Assembly: GCA_949357655.1 (NCBI GenBank)
Contig: CASHTG010000018.1
Span: 744,001 to 808,000 of the forward strand
Direction of reading: 5' to 3'
DNA: 64,000 bases
Origin: Parascedosporium putredinis
Taxonomy: Eukaryota; Ascomycota; Sordariomycetes; Microascales; Microascaceae
Shown here: positions 49,110 to 62,000 of the stretch, piece after piece
How the letters are laid out: the number at the start of each line of letters is the position of its first letter
Position numbering within the stretch: the stretch's first letter is position 1
Program-made: the position numbers and the translations under genes
Notes under the pieces: generated by a model
Told to the model about the DNA's origin: nothing
Seen by the model: only the letters and a program-made list of their open reading frames with translations
Databases searched by the model: none

Positions 49110-50512
49110 TTTGGAGGATTAGAGAGAAAATAACGGGAAGATTTCAAGAGAAAGGAAGCCGATGATGTCTAACTTGGGACTGGCAGATGACGGGCGGTGA
49201 GTGAGCAGAATGTGAAAGGGAAAAAGAAAAATAATCAGCGTTAGTAAAAGGCCGAGGGCGTGGTGGGGGAAGATTTCGATTTCACGATGGAGGGGCAAAT
49301 CCCATTGCTTAATTAGATAAGGGCGATGCGCCACCACGGGCCTACCGCTGAATTTTTTTCTTCCTTTCTCCTCTTGCACGGAAGCACCCGCTTCGCCCAC
49401 TTGTTCTCTTTGCACTTGCCTGCAGGATCCTTTCATAGCAAGACTTCCCGTTTAGCACTCTCACACGCACCACCGCACCCTCAAGTTTTCTAACCCCGGG
49501 TGTGAATGGTTTCAATAAGGAGCTGAAAGTTCTCGATTTACGCAAGCTTGACCTATCGAGAAGGGGTGGAGCACCTGAGATTAGAGCAATATAAAAGGGT
49601 TTCCCTAGTCTTCCTCCCTTTCCCATTTCTCCATTCTCTCCGTGTCTCTTCATCAGACCTACTTCACAGTATTACGTTGGTAGACCATGTGCTAGATGAC
49701 CCGGTATAGTCGCCCCGTTTGCTTGTGCCAAATAAAGATGCTCTCAAGAGGATCCTGTTATGTGCCAATGCATCTCTAAAAACGTGGAGGTTTTTCCAAG
49801 CCGTTGAATATTGCACGCTTGAACGTGTGTCGCGGGTGTTGGCTCATCCTGCTTCAATTCGCGATCTAACTGCGAATCGCGCCACGAAAGCCTTCAAGTG
49901 GAGGACTCATCTTGTGCTTGAGACCAGGCCCGGGGATCAATTTGTTGCACGTGACCCTCTGGGGGATTGGAAATACTGTTAGGATCAGGGTCCGTGGTTG
50001 AGCAGGGAAGAGTCCGTGGCTCGCTTTTTCCCCTTGCAAGTAAGTATTATAATGCGGGCTTAGTCTGATTGATCAATCTGTGAATGTCCAACACGCTACG
50101 CTCCAGTCCCGTCCAGTCCGGTTGGCCAGCTTTCATCGAAAACTTGCACCTTCTTCGGAGGGACCAGGACCGCAATAACTCTGGTTCCGTCCCACTGAAA
50201 GTTGTATTCCCCAGTTCCAGGGTCTCAGGGACCAAGTACGAAGTATAATTGTGCCCGTATCAGTTCCGCTGTTGCTGCTTAACCCGTCGCAATATTTACA
50301 TCAATCTCGAATGCCCCCGCCCGTCTAGGGACTTCTCTCCTTCACTTTCCCTCGAGTTGAGAACTCTCTCATTGGTGGACGGAACAAATTTCCTCGCAAC
50401 CGTCACCTTTCGAAGGCATTAACATTAACCTCCCAGCTCCCTGGCTGATTGAGAAGGCATCAATCTCCGATACAACCCCCTTGAGGCTCAAGCACAGATC
50501 TATGGGTGCATC
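49110..50512. promoter_or_regulatory. Divergent upstream region, zinc-binding gene (-) / HhH gene (+)
   Basis: About 1.4 kb between divergent start codons. Minus-strand frames at 49119-49436 and 49342-49653 are Lys/Arg/Ser-rich without domains. A pyrimidine-rich leader precedes the 50513 start. No specific element can be named. Confidence 0.4.
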
Positions 50513-51987
50513 ATGGCTACTGCAGGAAAAGTAGTGTCGGCAGCGGCCATATCGGCTAAGGAGTTTGGAGATCTTCTTGACAGATATCCGTCACTGGTTC
50601 AATCAGTGTCAGATGGGAAGGCCGGTAAGTCGGTCCTTCATCGCGCCAATTCCCCGTATCAAAGGAACTACATCCTGGGAGACCTAGTTCGTAGGGCCTG
50701 ACTCCACCAAAGCATCCCTTGTCGTCTCCACACCCCATCCCATCACCCGCCAGGGAACTGTTCTACTTCGTGCAACGCGACCTAGGCTCGACGCTTCAAG
50801 ACAAGCGTGTGTTTGACGTCGGGTCAAGAGAAGAAAAACAGGAGGGAAATAGAGGAAGATGGGGAGAAAAAAAACAAGGTACAGCTTGCCCCTGAGTATC
50901 GGCCCTAACGTATGATACCCGCACAGCCAAAACCGGCCAGAAGACTCTCGTCGAGCTCGACCAGTATCGTTACGTCGAAGCCCCAGACTGCTTCCGGCTC
51001 GATGAACCTAAAAGACCCATGGCCCATGACGATGTCAAGGCCCTTGTGGAGTGGAAGCTGTGAGTCCCTCGGGCCCTTTTGAAACCTCCTTTGTCCCCCT
51101 TTAGCTTTGCTTTCGGGCGTTCGAAAGGGGACTCCCCATTCACACTTCATTGATACTCTGCCATCCTGGCAACGGACTCCCGGGTGCGCCTTCCTGGTGA
51201 CGCCTTGGGCCCAGAGCTTCCGCGAGAGAGATGGCACGCTTGCATCCGCTTCAAACGGGATCAGTATCCTTCAGGCGTCCGCCGAGCCTAGTGGAATTTA
51301 CCTCAGCGGGTGACGGCTGCACGAGGCGAATAGTTGAGAAGTGCCGACGTTTGTACATGATCATGTCGCCCGTCGAGCTTGAAAGCTCACGCAGTTTCTT
51401 GCTTAGGCGCCACGGAAAGTTTCGCCCAACATTAATGAAACTTGTCAGCTCCAACGATGCAGAAGCGGTGAGGGACATCGTCGAGAGCGCGATTAAGACG
51501 TATCGTACAGAATCTGAAGTCTCGGCGCCCGTTGAGATCTTGTGTAAGCTGAAAGGGATTGGACCAGCGACGGCCTCCCTCTTGCTTTCCGTCCACGATC
51601 CGGAACGCGTCCTCTTTTTTCCGACGAAGCATTCTATTGGCTGTGCTGCAATGGCAAGAAGGACGCTATCAAGTACAACAGAAAGGAGTATGCCACACTC
51701 AACCAAGAGGCCCAGAAAGTAACCAAAAGGCTGGGCGTGAACGCGATGGACTTGGAAAAGTCGCCTACGTTGTAATGAATGGGGCGGTCGGGGAGTCGGG
51801 ATCGTCCAAAGTTGAGAAGGAGGATTCGCATCCTCCCAAGTCAAACAAGGACGTGAAGCAGCTAGCAGCCAACAAATCGTCCTCGGGAAAAAGAAAGCAA
51901 GATTCCGATAAGGACAGGGACAAGGATGGGGATACGGGGCTACTAGATTCGACCAGACCTCTCCGCCGATCAAAGCGGACAAAATAA
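50513..51987 (+). CDS. Conserved fungal protein with helix-hairpin-helix motif
   Basis: Function unknown; the motif suggests nucleic-acid binding. Exons: 50513-50624 (MATAGKVVSAAAISAKEFGD), 50927-51059 (KTGQKTLVELDQYRYVEAPD, then MAHDDVKALVEWKL) and 51407-51987. Exon 3 contains RHGKFRPTLMKLVSSND, the HhH motif LCKLKGIGPATASLLLS (residues about 130-146), then DPERVLFFSDEAFYWLC, resembling the HhH region of base-excision DNA glycosylases, but no catalytic Lys/Asp pair is identifiable. The C-terminal 70 residues are basic and low-complexity (GKRKQDSDKDRDKDGD, ending RRSKRTK), a likely nuclear signal. Missing bases at 51615-51620 and 51756-51759 restore the frame to about 275 residues with closed phases. 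Intron 2 is long (347 bases). Confidence 0.8.
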
Positions 51988-53903
51988 TAGTCAACCAAGC
52001 ATAATTTGAAAGGTCCGGGATGGAGCGGACACATTGCCGGTGTCCGACCCGAATACTGCAGTATTTCTTCTCTTTTTTGTTCCATTTTCCCCTCTCTCTT
52101 TATAACTCTTTCTTTTGGCCGATGGGAGTCGCGGTGGCTGTGGTAGTAGTAGTATTTGATTTGTTTGGAGTTTCGTACCCTCGAATCCGGCTGGTGCTCT
52201 CTCCGATGCGCACAATGTTCACTTGTGGTGTGGCCACTGACACCCTCGCTCCCTAGTGCGAACGGACGGACCCATCAATTCCACCCACCGATTTCAATAC
52301 TTGTGCTCCAGTGCTTGTCATCTTGTCATCAATAGCTGTTGACATGTGCTCTTATTAGCTGCGCCAACTTCTTGGGTGTGGAGTCTAGTATTAATTTCAT
52401 TTCCTGGGGTGAAGGAAGACAGACAGGCTTTCATGGAGGGTTGCGCACGCAGCCCAAAAGGAAGATTGAACGCAATGGACAATTTCAGCAGCGAAACTAC
52501 TGCATAGAAAAGTGGCCGAATCTTCCACGTCTTCCATTCCTTAGAGAAGCAATCTGGATCGACGGATCTCCCGGCTAGGGAGAGGCAACGCGAACCGATC
52601 CTACCAGACCTAGAGGATTGCAATTGCATTAGATATTGCTCCCACGAAGAAAAGACCGGGGAGCGGAAAGCTGGACCTGTCCGGAGAAAAAGAAAGAAAG
52701 GGAAAAAAAAGACCCTTTTTTCAGTTCTCGGAAAATCGATTGCGCAGAGCCGCCGCCTGTGCGCGCGTGCATTCCATCTGGAAGCCTGCACCGGCGTCGA
52801 TTGCTTCTAGCGAAAAATTCCGCGGTTGCATACGGTGCATTAGTGTGTATGCACTTCGCACTTATGCGAATGTGGTGTTTTATGGGTATGGTACGGGATG
52901 CCATCTCATCACAGCTTGCCTCCATCTTTGGTCGGTGAACGTTGCACTCCGGCTCTTAGGCTGTCCGCAAGCACCCGAAAAATGCCCCATTGGTGTTCCA
53001 GCTTGTGAGTGCCGCGTCGACGGCAGCGCGGCCCGACCGTCCACACTGAGAGAAGCACCGGAGACGAGACTTTGGTCCTTCTCGAACCCCTGGAGATTCC
53101 GGGTCTCTTTAACCCCTTCAGTCGCCTTGCGTCTCGTTTCCGGGCGAGACGTCATGGGTTCATATCTATTTGCGCGCGATGAAGCTTTCTGAGGCCAATT
53201 CTTCTCCGACATGCCCTGGCGGGAGCGCGGCTATTCATTCCATGGGGTAGAGACCACCCTTCACCTCAGTACCTTTTTTTCTCGTTCCTGTCTATCTCCC
53301 AGGTTTCGATCTTCATCTCGTCTTATGGTCCGGCGGGAGGGAAGAACTATATATGCTCATTATCCATCCCGTCTATATAGGAACAATTCATCTATCTGTT
53401 TCCAACACCCACAAACTCTTTCAGGAACGAAGCAACACTCCGATTTTGTTGTTCGCTGTCATTCATTCTTTTCTCATTTCCTCTTCTTCCGGATTCACCT
53501 TCCCTTCCTCTCGTTCAAAGCTGCCAATTGAGCCCTTGCAATATATACCCTTCTTGCTCCGTTGGACTTGTGCTGTTTGATGGTCTAGCTTTCTATCTTG
53601 CTAGTTTCTCGACCGATCTCGTCTTCGTTGGCCAAGACTGAACCCAGTCCTGCCTCCGTCTTCTTTCGACCTTCCTTGCTGTTTCCCTCTCTCCCTCTAT
53701 TTTCTCTTCCTTGCCTTGAACCACGGCTATCCATTAACAAGTGGAAGCGCGCCCACCCATACTCTACCGGATGTGTTAATCCCACTGTTCACACCTTTCC
53801 CCCTACGAGCCAGTCATTCGTTTTATTTTTATTTTTACTCCAACTTCTTGAACCCTTTGGAAAAGGGTTGAGCTAGCCCCTTGCCTCCAAGGCGAAACAG
53901 AAC
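51988..53903. other. Intergenic, about 1.9 kb
   Basis: 3' flank of the HhH gene and a long CT-rich leader of the DUF1479 gene (53250-53900). Open frames at 52318-52791 and 52629-52925 (minus) and 52740-53192 (plus) overlap and lack domains. Confidence 0.5.
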
Positions 53904-55445
53904 ATGTTGGCTTCTCAGAATCCTCTCGCCCACGCCCACGACCTCACCCCCACTCCCTTCAGTCCCGCGCCTTTTGCCATGGATGCCATGTCACTCCCCG
54001 ACGAAGACCCTATTGCGCTTCCCGCAAGATTTGCCCGCGTTAAGAAAGCCCTCATTTCGGGAAATGAAACGGCAGTAGCGGCGTCCTGGAACAGGCTCCT
54101 CTCCGAGCTTCGCAACGAGATCGAGGTCATCTCCTCGAGGGGCTCCAGCGTGATACCAGTCATCAATTTCCAGGACATAAGAAACCCAGCCAACGTGGCC
54201 AAGTTTTCGGCGGAGTTGAGGAAGAGGGGCGCGGCGGTCGTGAGGAATGTCGTCCCGCACGCCGAAGCCATGGCCTGGAGGAACGAGACGGAGATGTACC
54301 TGTCTACGAACCCCGAGATGCAGGGGAGCCCCACGCGGGACCCGCACCTATTTGGCGTCTACTGGACCCCGGCCCAGATCAAGGCCCGCGCCCATCCCAA
54401 CGTGCTCGCCACGCAGAGGCTCGCCATGAAACTGTGGCATTCGAGCGACTCATCGGCCCTTCTGAGCACCGAATTCCCCGTCGCCTACGCCGACAGACTG
54501 CGCATGCAAGTAGGCGTAGGCGCCGGCGATTCGAGGTACTACCAGAACGCTCACGTCGACGGCGGTAGCGTTGAGCGCTGGGAGCCCGACGGCTACGGCC
54601 GCGGGGGCACCTACGACAAGATATGGGAGGGCCGGTGGGAGGAATACGACCCCTGGGAGAGCGGTACACGCCTCCGCGTCACGAGCGACTTGTACAACGG
54701 CGCGGGCACCTGCAGCATGTTCCGGATGTTCCAGGGCTGGCTCTCCCTGGGCGACATCCCCACCGCCGAAGACGCCCTGCTCCTCTGCCCCATGCTCAAA
54801 CTCTCCACCGCCTATTTCCTCCTCCGCCCCTTCTTCGAACCGCGCGTACCCTTTGAGTCCTGCCCATCCACCGCCGCCTACCTCGACGAATCAAACTGGA
54901 TCCTGCCCCCGTCCAGACCAGCGTGATCCAGGGCGCCCTCCCCAGCTATACCCAAGAGCTCAACGACATCCTCCACCCGCACCTCCAGCTCCCTCGCACC
55001 ATGGCGCCCATACCGGACCTCGGCCCGGGAGACTACATCCTCTGGCACCCCGACCTCGCCTACGCTATCGACAACCATCCCCCAGCACGGATCTGGGAGG
55101 CTATTTTCCTCCCCTCCTCCCCCATCTCCCCCGCGCCTCCCCGATCTGGCAACCGTCATCTACATGTCCGCTTGCCCCCTCACGCAGACTAATGCCCTGT
55201 ACCTGGCCCGCCAACGCAAAGCCTTCCTCCTCGGTCACCCTAGCCCAGACTTTGGCGGTGGCCGCGGCGAGCGCGCCCACCTGGGTAGGCCGGGTGTGCA
55301 AGATGTCAACGATGCCGGCGGCGAGGATGGGCTGATGGCCATGGGCCTGCTGCCGTGGAACGAGAAGCTCGTCTCCGACCCTGTGGAGAAGGAGGTGTGC
55401 AGAATGGCCAATGGCATCTTATTTCCCGATCGGTACGGGCTTTAA
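53904..55445 (+). CDS. DUF1479 protein (YbiU-like, probable Fe(II)/2OG-dioxygenase fold)
   Basis: Cupin-fold family shared by bacteria and fungi; reaction unknown. Single-exon reading: ALPARFARVKKALISGNE, then VIPVINFQDIRNPANVAKFS, RKRGAAVVRNVVPHAEAMAW, DPHLFGVYWTPAQIKARAHP, the hallmark QNAHVDGGSVERWEPDGYG, YDKIWEGRWEEYDPWE, and GTCSMFRMFQGWLSLGD. The His/Asp of HVDGG are likely metal ligands, and LWHPDLAYAIDN (about 55040) carries the second His. Frame breaks: one missing C at 54906-54910 (between DESNWILPP and VIQGALPSYTQ) and another shift at about 55138 (before DLATVIYMSACPLT). The remainder, LYLARQRKAFLLGHPSPDFG to ILFPDRYGL, matches the family C-terminus. About 513 residues. A second in-frame ATG at 53979 has a stronger context, so the first 25 residues may be untranslated. 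Confidence 0.88.
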
Positions 55446-56331
55446 AGAAGGCGGACGAGGGAGCCTGGGATCCTCCTCCTGGCGGTCTCCTTTTCTTCTT
55501 ATTATTTTTCTCTCTCTTTTTGTAGTTTTCACCCTTTTGCTCTTTTCCTGTTCTATCTTTATTTCGGGCATCTCTTTTGTTTTGGAGTATATCATGATCG
55601 GATCATATTTATTTTTTTATTCTCTTTTTATAGACGGATAGAGCCTATATATTCCCCGGATGGTTATCACTTTTGCTTCTGCTTCTTCTGCTTCTGCTTC
55701 TGCTTCTTCGTCATCGTCCTTCTTTTCCTCTCTCTCTTTCTCATTTCTTATCCTTTCTTTCTCTTCTTTCGTTGGTTCCTTTCCCTCTTCCATGGACTAC
55801 GGTTATGTCGTGCCACGCACTTGTGTTCCGCGTTTCAGCATGAAGGCAGTGAGAGAGCAGTGAGGAAGCGCCTGGCCAAGGAAGATGGGGAGGGCAAGCG
55901 TTATGGGACACGACCGTTTTTCTTTCTTTCGATCCGGGTATTATGTGGAACAACAGATGACACACTCAATCGCAAACGTCGGCTTTCGCGACGTGGGAAA
56001 AATAGAGGTTATTTCGAATTCATTAGAGGAAAAAAAGGTCTACACGCTACCACCTGAGATGATAGAAAAGACCAAGACACCTAACCTAGGGTTACAAAAC
56101 ATGGAAAAGCTTCTTCCTTTCATGACTGTCTGGTACTATTGATGACAATGTTTCCCCACTCTCAACGTATCCACGACTTCCTCCTTCGGGTCTTCTATTC
56201 ACTCAACCTCTCATCAGCCTCTTTGGGCTCGTTTCTCCTCGTCCCCCATTTTGGGTAGTCCAGGGAAAGGAACTCGCAATGGTACCTTGCCACTAGAGCT
56301 CTATTTCCGCTGTGCGCCGTCTATTAGTTGT
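55446..56331. other. Convergent intergenic region with CTTCTG repeat
   Basis: 3' flanks of the DUF1479 and BAP31-like genes. Strongly pyrimidine-rich from 55480 to 55800. A CTTCTG/CTTCTT microsatellite lies at about 55674-55710. No gene seen. Confidence 0.5.
55674..55710. repeat. CTTCTG/CTTCTT microsatellite
   Basis: Short imperfect hexamer repeat in the 3' flank of the DUF1479 gene. Noncoding; probably slippage-derived and useful only as a polymorphic marker. Confidence 0.8.
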
Positions 56332-57310
56332 TTATTTGGTCTTCTTGGCCTCGGTTCCCTGGCCTTCGGAGAGCTTATCGCCGAGGTTGTTGTACTCCCT
56401 TTGGAGGCCCTCGGCTTGCTTCTTAAGAGCCTGCATGTCAGTCTCCTTGGCGGCCAGCTCCCTTCGAAGCTTCTCCTTCTCGTAAACGGAAGCGGGATCA
56501 ACCTTCTTGCCCGTGCTGCTTTCATAAGCGCGTAGGCGGTCCTCGAGCAGGACGACCTCGAGAATCATGACGTATGTGCGGTTCAGGATTAGGGAAAGGA
56601 AGAGAGTGAAGCCGCAAAGGTACATGTTGCGCTGAGAGTAGAACTTGCGGGCCTGGACTTCGAGGCGCTCGTGACCCATGACGGCCGCGGGGCTGGATAG
56701 TGAAGACGGGTCAGATTAGCAAGGGTTAGGCCTTTAGGTGCGGGCACGTCCGTTTGTTTCTACCCCACCGTTTCTTTCTCAAGGTGGGAAGGAGGGTGAT
56801 TTCTTACCCGTTCTTGGAGTTCTCTGTTGCCAAGGCGAGGTCGACCTGGACACGGTAGACACGATTGACACTATCGATGAAGAGAATGAGGATGAAGATA
56901 AAGGTGATTTTCATCCAGTATTGAATTTTCGCAACAAAAGGACTCTCGGAAATAAAGCTGTGGCGATATCATGTCAGGTCGAGATCATCTCTTGGGGGAG
57001 GAATACGGAGGGGTTGGAAGATGGTGTTTCGAGAGGCCTGAGGAGGAGCCACGAAAGGCGAAAGAAAGCGGTACATACGTGAGAAGCTTGCGCTTGATTG
57101 TGTAGGGAAGAGGAAGGATGAGGAGCATGAACGTTGCCATCTCCGCCATCAAGAGCACAAAGACCTGGGATTGAGTTTCGCGAGTTAGCTCAATGTACCC
57201 GCCACACTCGACGTCGAAGGGCGCTTCGCAGCTGAATGGCGAAGCATCCCATTCTAAAGCTTTCCAATGTTCAAGAAAATATATCTTACCAGAGTGTAGT
57301 AGAGAGTCAT
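56332..57310 (-). CDS. BAP31/YET-family ER membrane protein
   Basis: ER protein involved in export and quality control of membrane cargo (yeast Yet1/Yet3, human BCAP31). Four exons: 57310-57290 (21 bases, MTLYYTL), 57164-57079, 56957-56808 and 56692-56332; all phases close to 205 residues, as in yeast Yet3. Three membrane segments: VFVLLMAEMATFMLLILPLP (about 8-27), ITFIFILILFIDSV (about 57-70) and YLCGFTLFLSLILNR (about 106-120). A charged heptad-rich coiled coil follows (KEKLRRELAAKETDMQALKK, about 160-195). The C-terminus KKTK is a KKxx COPI-binding ER-retrieval signal. No frame break occurs in this gene. Confidence 0.94.
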
Positions 57311-59012
57311 CTTTGCTATATTTTAATCGGAAAGATCGGAGAGAAATTGGGAAGGAAAAGGGCGAGTTTGTGATTATGAGGCGCCTCGCCAAGGTGTTCG
57401 AGTGTTCAAGGGTTGGAGGTATGCTTGGAGGAGCTCGGTTGCAGATAGTAAGGCAAGCTGCACTTTATGGTCAGTACCGCGCGGTGATGAATTGTTGGCG
57501 TGATGATTTTGCGAGGTAGTAGTAACAAGTAGCGCTGGAGAGGAGACGAAGAAAAGAGCCCTCGCAAAGGGACTGAAGTGATCGCCAAAATTGGAAATTC
57601 TTCAATACGTGAAAGATGGAGCTTGGTTGGTGAAGAGGAAGAGAAGAGAGGGGAGGAAGGCGAGTCCGCTCAAGGAAGACCAGGTTATGTACTCACCGGC
57701 AATTCACGAAGCTAGAGAAGAGAAAGATGTGGGTGTGTTGTCATGAACTGAGGTTGTCCGATTTTTGTTGCAAAAGCAGGAGGAGGGCGAAGCGTGAGTT
57801 TAAAGAAGGGACATCGAAGGGAAGGGAGAGCAAGGAAAAAAGTAGGCTAGGCCATGTTCCAGCCTCCCGCTGCACTGAAGCTTCCACTTCTCCTTCTGTG
57901 GCCAGCCAAGCAAACCGAGCACCTGAGAGCTTTGGGTTTGGGCTGGCTTGGTTTGGGAGGGCGGGGCAGGGAAGGTAGCAACCGGCGGGAGGGAGCCTTG
58001 CTGGCCGCTTTCCTCGCACCGCAACGTCATCGCTGTGGCTTGAGCTCCCCACTCTCGCGCTGGATGGACTGTTTTTGGTTCCCCCTGACAGCAATCATGA
58101 TTGGCACGAACCAGCTTCGAACAAGTCGCCTTTTGCTTGACTCCTGCGAGCTGAATTCGCAGGCACCAACGTCGTGGTTCTTGACGGATATGAGCCCATG
58201 CTTCTCCTCTCTCTCAGAAATCAATTGAATTGGTCCAGCAATGGATCGATGCTGCAGTTGGCGAGCACACACAAGTTAGAAGCTATCGGATGGAGCCCTT
58301 GGAGGCATTGAAAAGTATCACGTGTCAGAAACCCAACCTGTTCAGTGACTTCAGGTTGATCCAAGTTCTTAGTGCGGCACCTTGAAGCAGATCAGCAACT
58401 GTGGCTGGTGCTCTTCACCCGGCCCGGGACCGTACCTTGCGCCCTCGCTCCAGGCAAAACAGTGGCATCGTGGTGATGTCACAACTGGTCGGCGAGCCGC
58501 TCCATCATTATGTGACCATGATTCAAGCGTCCGGGCCCTGTGGGTCTTTCTGCATGCATTAGCACCAATTGTCATGGCCCGGCCCGATAGTCGAAGTTAT
58601 CCCAAGCCCGCGCCTGCTAAACAGAGACACACTCCATCGCATCATTTCCCTATTCCATGCTATCTAGTAGACCGAGGTGTAAACAGGCAAAAGTGGTCCA
58701 CACAGACAGGGAAAAAAAAAGAAAAAAAAAGGAAAACAAAATTGATGGCATTGTTAGGAATCCTCGCCATACTTGTATAGTTCTCCAGTAAACCGAGGCT
58801 AATCCGCCCTATCGAGCATGGGCCAAAGAGAGAGATATTTCTTTCCACGTCAGTGTCGTACATGATGCATCAAGATAGATGAGAGCAAAACGAAATAAAT
58901 ATAATTACTTTAGAAGTCGGCGCCTGTTTATATATATATGTACACCATGATGACCGTCAATGGTCGATAACCGCCTCTTTCTAATGCATCCGAGAAGGTG
59001 TTGGAGGAAGGA
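57311..59012. other. Intergenic, about 1.7 kb
   Basis: Upstream flank of the BAP31-like gene and 3' flank of KMT6. Open frames at 57741-58094, 57854-58228 and 58382-58780 have no domain. An A-rich tract lies at 58709-58740. Confidence 0.5.
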
Positions 59013-62000
59013 CTAGGAGAAAAAGGCGTGAAGCGATGCGAAACGAACAGGGACCAAAAACTCCCGACACCTAAGCCTAAGCCTCCTCCTCCCCTCCTCC
59101 CGGTATCTAGCTGGAACTTGAACCTTGCGAGTAGATTTACCCCGCGACGGAGTGCCATCTTCATCTTCATCCCCGTCCTCGCCCTCGCCCTCGCGCCCCT
59201 GCTCATCAGCGGTATTTGTCTCCAGATTCTCCTCCTCACTCTGCCGCAATGCGGTCCTGTGTACTACCGTTTCGCCTTGGCCTCCCTCGTCCACGCTGCT
59301 GTCCGTCGCCACCCTATGATCTTGGCGGCTGGCCCGCCGGTGAGCCAACGGCGCGCTGTCCGAGTCGGACACGTGCCCTTCTTCTTCGGCTGCCTCGGCT
59401 GCCTCTCTTAAATCCACCGAGCGCGCACCCGTGTTATTACTCTTCCGCGTTCTAGAGCTAGCGGCGGCTGCTCCCGTCCGACGAGGCGGCCGGCTAGGCG
59501 ACCCCATGGCCTCGAGGATAGCCTCTTCCTCTTGGACTTCCGTGTCAGTGCGTCTCGCCCGCTTTCGTGACCGCGCTGCCCCCGTGTCCCCTACGACCGC
59601 CAGCTTCCCAATCTGAACCTTCTCCCGACTCATCGCCCCCGTCCGTCTTCTCCTCCTCTTCCTCTCCCTCTCCCTCTCCCTCCCTCTCCTCTTCTTCTTC
59701 TTCTGCGGCCTCTGCTCCTCCTTCTTCTTCGCCATCATCCTCGACCACCCGCTTACGCTTCTTCAGATGTGGGTGTCGCTGTTGCTCGGGCTCGGTAGTT
59801 TCTGGCAGCTCCCAATCCGCCGCGGTAGCGTTTACCACTTTCTTCCCTAGCGGCCGCGCGCCTGTCTGCTTGGCTGGCTTTCGCCTCGTGTCCCCACGGC
59901 GCCCTTCGCGATCCGGCCGCCCCGAGCGTCGCCGCCCCGCCTTCTGAGCAGGACCCTTGAGCTACCCTCGGCGGCCGTTGATGGCTCATCTACTTGGTCC
60001 GCGCGGTCTTCGAGAAGTTTCTTGGTGAGATTGGGGAAGTTCTCCCCGTAGTTAAAGAAGAGCTCCTCGCCTGCTCGGATATCTCGCATGGCTGAGAAAC
60101 GGATTCTGTACTCTCCATTGACGTAGAGGATCTTGGGCATGATGTTGCACGCCCGCTTGTCGCTTTCCGACGCGTGATTGATGTACCGACTCAAATTTCC
60201 ATACACTGCTGCATCCACCCAGATGCCCTCATCCTCCAGTAGTGTAAAGAGGTATGACGCATTGGATCCTTCGTTGAATACGTCGCCGCGCCGCGCCTCG
60301 CGTCGTACCCCTCGTCATGCGTGATGAGCTCGCCCACGTATTCAATGACAAATTCGTCCTGCGCAATGTCTTCCGCCGTAAACAGTCCATAGCCGCAGCC
60401 GTCCAGGAGGCTCTTTCCCAGCATGAGCCGCTTGGTCTGCCCTCGCTGGAGCGCGCAGTTCTGGCATCCCGTTTGGTGCAGGTCATCGTCGCCAAGGTTG
60501 GCGGGGTCGACCCGCTCTATGGCACCGCAGCCTTTGCACAGCGCCGGGTCGCACTCCCTATTTAGCTGCACGCAGATACACGGCCGCTCTTTTTGCTTGG
60601 AAAAGCACGTCTTACCCAGCGAGTGGCAAGCGCAACCCGTGAATTTATACGCGCAGATCTCCGCCGTGCAGCGGCAAAACCTCTCGCACAACACGCCAGC
60701 CTGGACGCAGGGGCATGCAGAGGTACAAGATCCATCGTGGGTACACGGCTCGAGAAGTTCACGACGTTGGTGCTCGTAGACCCTCGTATGTTCTTGCCAA
60801 TCCCCAACGAGCATCTTCCTATGCCGGTCATACCAAGCTAAATTCTTGACCGGTTTCGGCGGGGTAGTCGCAGGTGCCACCTTGGGGCCGAGCTTTGCCT
60901 GCTTCATCTTGAGGTGAACCTCCCAGCATGGCCGCTGGAGAAAGCCCGAGATGGTGCACTCCGGAAGGCGGAAGCTCGGCCCAACTGGCGAGGTTTCAAC
61001 GAGCGCGCGTAGAATCCTAAGTTCTCGCGTCGTCCAAGGCGTCATGACCCCGGGAGGGATTTCTCCGTCGATCAGCTGGAAGCACTCGTCGCCGCAAGGT
61101 TGCGAGTACAAGACCTTTTCCTCCTGAGTGGCACGATCTCGAGTGAGTCTGAGTGGCCGCCTTTTCAGAGCGCCTTCAACGCCGCCCATGACCTCCATGG
61201 AGAATGTGCGTTTCTGGTTTTTATTGTCGTATTCTCCATGGTCGCACGAGTTGCAAAAGCATATCAGACAGGCGAGGAGAGAGTGGGTCTCTAGATAGCC
61301 ATCCGCCGGTTCGAGCGTTTCCGTTGGCTTGGAGGGCGCAATCACTTCTTTAGTCAAGCGTTTAGGGTCGACGATTTGATCGACAAAGTCGTCTCTGAAC
61401 AGGACATCCCGCAGCGTGACGGGGTACTCGGAGCGTTCGCGCGAGAAAACGAGGTCAAATGCTTCGGTAAACTGCTTGACAGCACGTATCGATCTAGGCG
61501 ACCCTATATCATCTACCTTGCGGCAACTATCAATCAGGCTAGTCTTTTGCTGCGGTGTGATGGTGTCGTCACGAGCCTCGCTTGCCATGTACCGGATGAG
61601 ATTCGCTTTTGTGCAGCCCTCAATGGACAACGTTTTGAGCCACGAGGGAAGCATAGTCGCGAGACGCGCCGCGGTCTCGTCTCGTTTCGTATTCGCCGCC
61701 CTCTGCTCTCTGCTCTGGGGTTTGAAGCCGGAGGCGGCGTCCATCTCATCTAGTTCCTGCAACCAGAGGTTGTACTGCCGCTCCTCGGAGTCGTCAAGGT
61801 CTCTCACGTGTGGGACGTACTTAAGCATCGTCTGAGGGGTCAGTACGCTCTTCGGGATCTCTATGTGGTGAAATCGATAGGGAGGCACGGCTTCGGCTTC
61901 GGTCTTGAGTGCGACTACTGGGAGGTTTAGGTTGCGCTTGCCAGCGGAGGAGTTAGACTTTCTATTGCTTGATGTATGGAGCTAGATGGCGCAATACGAT

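Noticed and set aside
59125..59947. Plus-strand Ser/Pro-rich open frames opposite the KMT6 tail
   Set aside because: They are complements of the Glu/Gly/Arg-rich KMT6 tail and have no family match.
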